From positions 1 to 48,511 of the forward strand of contig DAHUXR010000024.1 in NCBI GenBank assembly GCA_027307045.1: a stretch of DNA of 48,511 nucleotides, written 5' to 3'. The position numbers and the translations under genes are program-made. The stretch is from Acidobacteriaceae bacterium. Its GTDB lineage: Bacteria > Acidobacteriota > Terriglobia > Terriglobales > Acidobacteriaceae. Every line of letters begins with the position of its first letter. Positions within the stretch are counted from its first letter, which is position 1. Positions 45,068 through 48,511 of the stretch are shown here, piece by piece. Below the pieces are notes generated by a model. That model saw nothing but the letters and a program-made list of their open reading frames with translations. It was not told the DNA's origin and searched no databases.

Positions 45068-46159
45068 TTACGACTGGGGCACCACCGGCATGCCGTCTGC
45101 CAGCATTTGCACGCTGGTGATAATGATTTTGTCGCCGGCGTTGATGCCGTCGAGCACCACGTAATCGTTCCCGACCAGATCGCCCACCTGAATTACGCGC
45201 TGCCGCGCCACGGCTTGTTGCCCGTTGCCCTCTGCCACAAAGGCAAAGAGCTTTCCGCTCAGGCGCGTCACGGCCGTAATGGGGATGACAGTGGCTTTGC
45301 GTTCAGACCACACCACGCGCGCGTGCACCTGCTGCGCGTTGCGGAACTTCATGTCCGCATTGGGCACCTGGGTTTTCACCAGCAGCGTTTGTGAGTCGGT
45401 ATCCACGTGCGGTGAGATAAAGGTAATCTTGGTGCGCGTAAGCGGTTTGCCCTGATCGTCAACCAGGTCCACCGGCATTCCCATTTTTAGCGCCGCGGAT
45501 TTTTCCGCCGGAACGTTCAGGTAAGCTTCCAGCGCGCCACCCTTGTCCACGGTGGTAAGCATGGTCTGGTTGGTCACGTGGTCGCCCACATGGACAGGGA
45601 TATCGCCGATTACGCCTGCGGCCGGGGCGCGCACCGTGTAGTAATGCAACTGCACCTGCTGCTCGCGGATTCCCGCCGACAAGGCTTCCGCATCGGCTTT
45701 GGCGGCGTCATAGGTGTTCTGCGCCGCATCCAGATCGGCTTTGGCCAGCACTCCGGCGGCGTAAAGCTTTTTCTTGCGGTCAAGATCAATCGCCGCCTGC
45801 TGCATTACCGCCTGCTTGGATTTCAGCCCCGCTTCCTGGTTATTGACCGTCGCCTGCTGCTTGCGCGGGTCGATTTCCAGAATGGGCGCGCCTGCGGCAA
45901 CCCGGTCGCCGGAATTGACAAAGATCTTGGTGATATCGCCTTCCACCAGCGGCTGGAGCGTGGAGGCATTGCGCGAACGCAGCGTGGCCAGGTAGTCGGT
46001 TGAGATCGGCACCGTTTCAGCCTGCGCCGTCATTGTTTTAACCGGAAAAGCCTGTGGTCCGGACGGAGTTCCGGCCTTAGCGCCGCTGCCGCAGCCCGCA
46101 ACCAGCAATGCCAATGCGAGTAAAGCGGTCGTTTGTATAGTTAACTTCTTTGTCATCAT
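45068..46159 (-). CDS. periplasmic adaptor (MFP) of the second RND pump, AcrA-like lipoprotein
   Basis: I use ATG 46159 (the next ATG follows immediately at 46156; an in-frame TTG at 46195 would add 12 residues), giving 363 residues. The lipobox is LLVAGC, with Cys23. An N-terminal beta-barrel-sandwich (TMTAQAETVPISTDYLATLRSR, VNSGDRVAAGAPILEIDPRK) is followed by a helical hairpin (VMQQAAIDLDRKKKLYAAGVLAKADLDAAQ). The returning lipoyl half is VRAPAAGVIGDIPVHVGD, and the terminal barrel includes VIPITAVTRLSGK. It serves the AcrB-like permease 165 bases downstream. No regulator or channel gene is adjacent, unlike the first pump. Confidence 0.92.
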   Translation of the reverse strand: MMTKKLTIQTTALLALALLVAGCGSGAKAGTPSGPQAFPVKTMTAQAETVPISTDYLATLRSRNASTLQPLVEGDITKIFVNSGDRVAAGAPILEIDPRKQQATVNNQEAGLKSKQAVMQQAAIDLDRKKKLYAAGVLAKADLDAAQNTYDAAKADAEALSAGIREQQVQLHYYTVRAPAAGVIGDIPVHVGDHVTNQTMLTTVDKGGALEAYLNVPAEKSAALKMGMPVDLVDDQGKPLTRTKITFISPHVDTDSQTLLVKTQVPNADMKFRNAQQVHARVVWSERKATVIPITAVTRLSGKLFAFVAEGNGQQAVARQRVIQVGDLVGNDYVVLDGINAGDKIIITSVQMLADGMPVVPQS

Positions 46160-46747
46160 CAATTTTTTAATGTTACCTGACTCCTGAGCACCCAATACTT
46201 GGATTAAAGCCGAGCCATTGCCGATTCAATTTAGACGGACGACCACTGGTAATGTCGTGGAAGCACCGCTTGGTTCTCTGTCTCCGTGGTGGGTCTTTGG
46301 TTTCCCGATCACGCACGATGTCGGCGATTACGCGCGATCACGGCGATTTTTGCAGCCTTCTGCATGATCCTTCAGCCGACTACCCTGCCCCCTCCCCCTA
46401 TGTCGACCCAATTTCACCCAAGACGACCCAAGGTCACCCAAGGCTGAAGGAACCGGCAGAGGGTCGTTGGCCAACGCTGGCCTAGCTTGCACAGGAGCTT
46501 CCGTGATCAGGTCAGAACAATTGACTTTACCATTTATTCGCCTTATCGACAAGCCAGAGGGATGCCGAAGCATTCGCCTACCTATAACTCGGTAATGTCA
46601 GTGTTAACTGTCTCAATATTTACAGCCGTGACTGCTGGTCAGAATTGGGGGAATTTAGAAATCAGGTAAATGGCAGCGAAATATCAGGGAAACTGCGTCA
46701 CATTAAAGAACTTTACGAAAAAGTGCATCCCGCATTTATGCCCCGGG
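46160..46747. repeat. 588-base gene-poor stretch with short repeats
   Basis: No convincing gene is seen; the open frames here lack a ribosome binding site and credible composition. Positions 46275-46293 match the dispersed repeat at 27530-27550 in inverse orientation. Positions 46404-46423 and 46424-46443 are a 20-bp tandem repeat with 17 matches (CGACCCAA-N4-ACCCAAG). The left part (46300-46360) has several GATCACG/CGATTACGCG-type words. It may be decayed intergenic DNA separating the pump operon from small genes. Confidence 0.45.
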
Positions 46748-47242
46748 TCATTCTTCGTAAATTTTATCTGGCTCTTTGTATCTGAACACGCGACGTGCAG
46801 AAGGTTGTCGCCACATTGTCGTGCTAGTTGGGCCGACCTCGTAGTCCGTATTCAGTTCAATGCCTCGCTCCTCTGCCCTTAGCCGGACATACCCGCGCAT
46901 CATTCCTTCTCTGTATCGATAGAAGCCGCGCCTCTCGCTTTCTAAAATCTGTCCGCATGAGTCGCTCTTTAACGTGCTCAATCGAGCCACAAATGCCTCT
47001 CTGTCAATCGGTTCATTTCCCATACTCGCGGCTACTCGCAAATATGACTGAAGCATGCTGTCTATATTTCGGTTTAGATCGCCGTGATCTGCGACGGCCC
47101 ATAACACCTGCTCATATTCTCCTGAACCTCGCAGTGTTGCCTTGTCGTAAGTCTTCTTCAGGTGTTGCTCAATTCCCTGAACGGCGGCGCTGACCGCTGC
47201 GAGAGTGGACGTTCCAGCCGGTTCGGCATAGTTGCACGCCAC
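46748..47242 (-). CDS. uncharacterised protein, possibly the C-terminal fragment of a larger protein
   Basis: The 164-residue frame begins at GTG 47242, three bases after the stop of the SnoaL-like gene, without a visible ribosome binding site. It contains LRGSGEYEQVLWAVADHGDLNRNIDSMLQSYLRVA and then CGQILESERRGFYRYREGMMRGYVRLRAEERGIEL, a helical pattern that to me resembles the C-terminal end of a larger DNA-binding or ATPase protein. The lack of a clear start suggests a truncated remnant; alternatively it is a genuine small soluble protein translated by coupling. Nothing identifies a function. Confidence 0.45.
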   Translation of the reverse strand: MACNYAEPAGTSTLAAVSAAVQGIEQHLKKTYDKATLRGSGEYEQVLWAVADHGDLNRNIDSMLQSYLRVAASMGNEPIDREAFVARLSTLKSDSCGQILESERRGFYRYREGMMRGYVRLRAEERGIELNTDYEVGPTSTTMWRQPSARRVFRYKEPDKIYEE

Positions 47243-47245
47243 TGA

Positions 47246-47737
47246 CTATTTTTGACTCGGCGCAGCAGGCAAATCCGAATTGAATGTGTCGACTATCATC
47301 TTCCAACTGCCATCGCTCTGCTTCTTCCAGACCGCCAGATCTTTGCCGTGGTCGGCAATCGCCTTGCCGCCTGGGCCTTGCATCGTCATCTGGTATTTGT
47401 AAAACGTGTAGGCAAGGTCTCCTGAATGGGCAATGTCGAGTTTTTCAATGTGCCAGTCAATATTGAGGCCTGGAGTGGCAAGAAACTGTGACCAGCCCGC
47501 GCGTATGGACGCCTTGCCCTGGACAGTCGGCGCATTGGGTGGAAGCCAGACCGCGTCTTCGGCATAGTTGGAAATCACACGGTCAACATTCTTTACCTGT
47601 GCCGCTTTCAGAGTCGCCGCGTCGGCGGCGCGAATAGCAGCCTCATCCGCCGCATGCGTGTCAGAGGTAGCCTGCTGACAGCCGGCAACGCAAACAACAG
47701 CCAGAATTACGACCGATATGAGTCGAAGCCTATGCAT
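47246..47737 (-). CDS. SnoaL-like (DUF4440-type) lipoprotein
   Basis: A 163-residue lipoprotein with the lipobox VAGC (Cys20) after MHRLRLISVVILAVVC. The mature domain is a SnoaL/NTF2-like alpha+beta barrel: AADAATLKAAQVKNVDRVISNYAEDAVWLPPNAPTVQGKASIRAGW, followed by DLAYTFYKYQMTMQG and WKKQSDGSWKMIVDTFNSD, a pattern shared with DUF4440/SgcJ-like proteins. These bind or convert small molecules in varied pathways, and many have unknown roles. It lies 3 bases upstream of the small uncharacterised gene at 46748-47242, so the two are probably one transcript. Confidence 0.82.
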   Translation of the reverse strand: MHRLRLISVVILAVVCVAGCQQATSDTHAADEAAIRAADAATLKAAQVKNVDRVISNYAEDAVWLPPNAPTVQGKASIRAGWSQFLATPGLNIDWHIEKLDIAHSGDLAYTFYKYQMTMQGPGGKAIADHGKDLAVWKKQSDGSWKMIVDTFNSDLPAAPSQK

Positions 47738-47840
47738 CTGATTCTCCCGCGCACTTTATGCAGTTGGCTACGATAGCACAATGGCGACTCAGCTCCGGCA
47801 TGGTGAAATTGTCTTTTAGATATCTTCCGGCGTGCTGGTT

Positions 47841-48323
47841 CTACTGCGGCTTCGGCCGCGGAATAAAATCCAATGACCGTGGCTGGACAAATGACTCGTA
47901 ACAGCGGCAGCAAATCCAGCTTGCGTCTTCGCTGACATAGCCATCGGGTTGACCGCCTTGTCCTACCATCTCGCAGCAGATGGCGCAGTGGTCGTGGTCG
48001 GAATCGTCATGAAGCGATTTTTGCCACTTCCGCGTTGTATCGAGTACCAGTTCAGCGCGCTCACCCCAATAGCCATCCAGGATAGTCCACTCCGTACTAG
48101 GCAATAGCCTTTCAATAACGGCAGGATCGTCAGGCACGAAGGCCCAGAAATCCCTGCGCACGTACCCTCTCTTATGCCAGCGACCAAAAATAAACCTCCC
48201 TTCGGTCATCAGGCAACCGAGGCATTCGTCTCCGACCCACGTTTCAGCGCCGAAAGTGGTGGATGTGACCGAACCGAGGATTTCGCCAGCATCACGACGA
48301 ATTGTGTGAAAGCGAGGAAACAT
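47841..48323 (-). CDS. Cys-rich protein of unknown function
   Basis: The 160-residue protein (ATG 48323) has an acidic, aromatic middle (DFWAFVPDDPAVIERLLPSTEW...GYWGERAELVLDTTRKWQ). In its C-terminal half a double CxxC-type site, HDHCAICCEMVG and ASWICCRCYESF, probably binds zinc in a treble-clef-like manner. The N-terminus contains GDECLGCLMTEG with another CxxC. I do not recognise the family; immunity or metal-site proteins are possible. It ends about 100 bases upstream of the SnoaL-like gene. No ribosome binding site is obvious. Confidence 0.5.
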   Translation of the reverse strand: MFPRFHTIRRDAGEILGSVTSTTFGAETWVGDECLGCLMTEGRFIFGRWHKRGYVRRDFWAFVPDDPAVIERLLPSTEWTILDGYWGERAELVLDTTRKWQKSLHDDSDHDHCAICCEMVGQGGQPDGYVSEDASWICCRCYESFVQPRSLDFIPRPKPQ

Positions 48324-48480
48324 CAGACTCGAAGACTACGCCTAAGATTTTTGAACGCTGGTAGAACCGACTAAAAAAGAGGCAAATCTGAGAAGACTTC
48401 TTGCCTTACCTGTCATGGGCCATGTTGCGCTTCGGTGACATTTGAAGTCTGCATCCATTGTGTTTGCGTAGGATAAAGAA
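48324..48480. other. intergenic region before the tRNA
   Basis: Nothing of note is visible in these 157 bases. Confidence 0.4.
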
Positions 48481-48511
48481 TGGTCGGGACGGGCAGATTT
48501 GAACTGCCGAC
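48481..48511 (-). tRNA. 3' end of a tRNA (probably Pro), cut by window edge
   Basis: The minus strand reads a T-arm with GGCAG-TTCAAAT-CTGCC, then CGTCCCG, a discriminator A and an encoded CCA end. The acceptor strand CGTCCCG and the T-arm fit tRNA-Pro, but the anticodon is beyond the edge, so identity is an inference. Confidence 0.8.

Noticed and set aside
46404..46443. CRISPR-like tandem repeats
   Set aside because: Only two adjacent copies without spacers; not a CRISPR array.
46328..46573. 81-codon minus-strand frame in the gene-poor stretch
   Set aside because: No ribosome binding site; composition reflects the ACCCAA tandem repeat.

Overview
The window looks like chromosomal DNA of an Acidobacteriota member (a Terriglobia/Koribacter-like lineage is my guess). 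The reasons are moderately high GC, an Oar-type TonB-dependent receptor with an N-terminal carboxypeptidase-regulatory-like domain, a SucB-type E2 protein with two lipoyl domains, M13 and M49-like secreted peptidases, and short intergenic repeats scattered between housekeeping genes. No rRNA, phage module, transposase or CRISPR array is visible. Taxonomy is inference.

Layout. 1-6.7 kb: an edge-truncated exported CocE/AEH-type hydrolase, a DUF900-like hydrolase with a membrane partner, an EVE-domain protein, the dihydrolipoamide acyltransferase sucB, and a doubtful small membrane region. 6.9-13.2 kb: the large TonB-dependent receptor closed by a perfect terminator, a small exported RskA-like protein, an MFS transporter and a membrane protein that follows aspS. 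13.2-18.9 kb: translation genes aspS and hisS, an exported His-rich protein, a gamma-class carbonic anhydrase-like protein, a small CxxC protein and a PilZ-like protein. 19-23.7 kb: guaB, a VanZ-like protein, an unlisted 56-residue ORF with a strong ribosome binding site, a bidirectional terminator, a gas-vesicle GvpA/J-like gene and an M49-like zinc peptidase. 23.9-26.7 kb: a complete BsuBI/PstI-like type II restriction-modification pair with overlapping genes, probably acquired by transfer.

26.9-27.5 kb holds a curious leader: a chain of overlapping mini-ORFs, two of which end in the same peptide, in front of a small Cys/His protein. It is followed by an M13 peptidase. 29.9-34.9 kb is a TetR-MFP-RND efflux operon with a perfect 26-bp palindromic operator. 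35.1-37.4 kb is an egtB-egtD ergothioneine operon. dinB and a hybrid sensor kinase follow, then a second, AcrA/AcrB-like MFP-RND operon (41.8-46.2 kb). The last 2 kb hold three small uncharacterised or SnoaL-like genes and the 3' end of a tRNA (probably Pro).

Functional themes are export and defence (two RND pumps, restriction-modification), oxidative-stress chemistry (ergothioneine), secreted peptide degradation (M13, M49-like, CocE-type) and housekeeping (aspS, hisS, guaB, sucB). The best candidates for something undescribed are the mini-ORF leader with its Cys/His protein and the GvpA/J-like gene sitting behind a peptidase gene.
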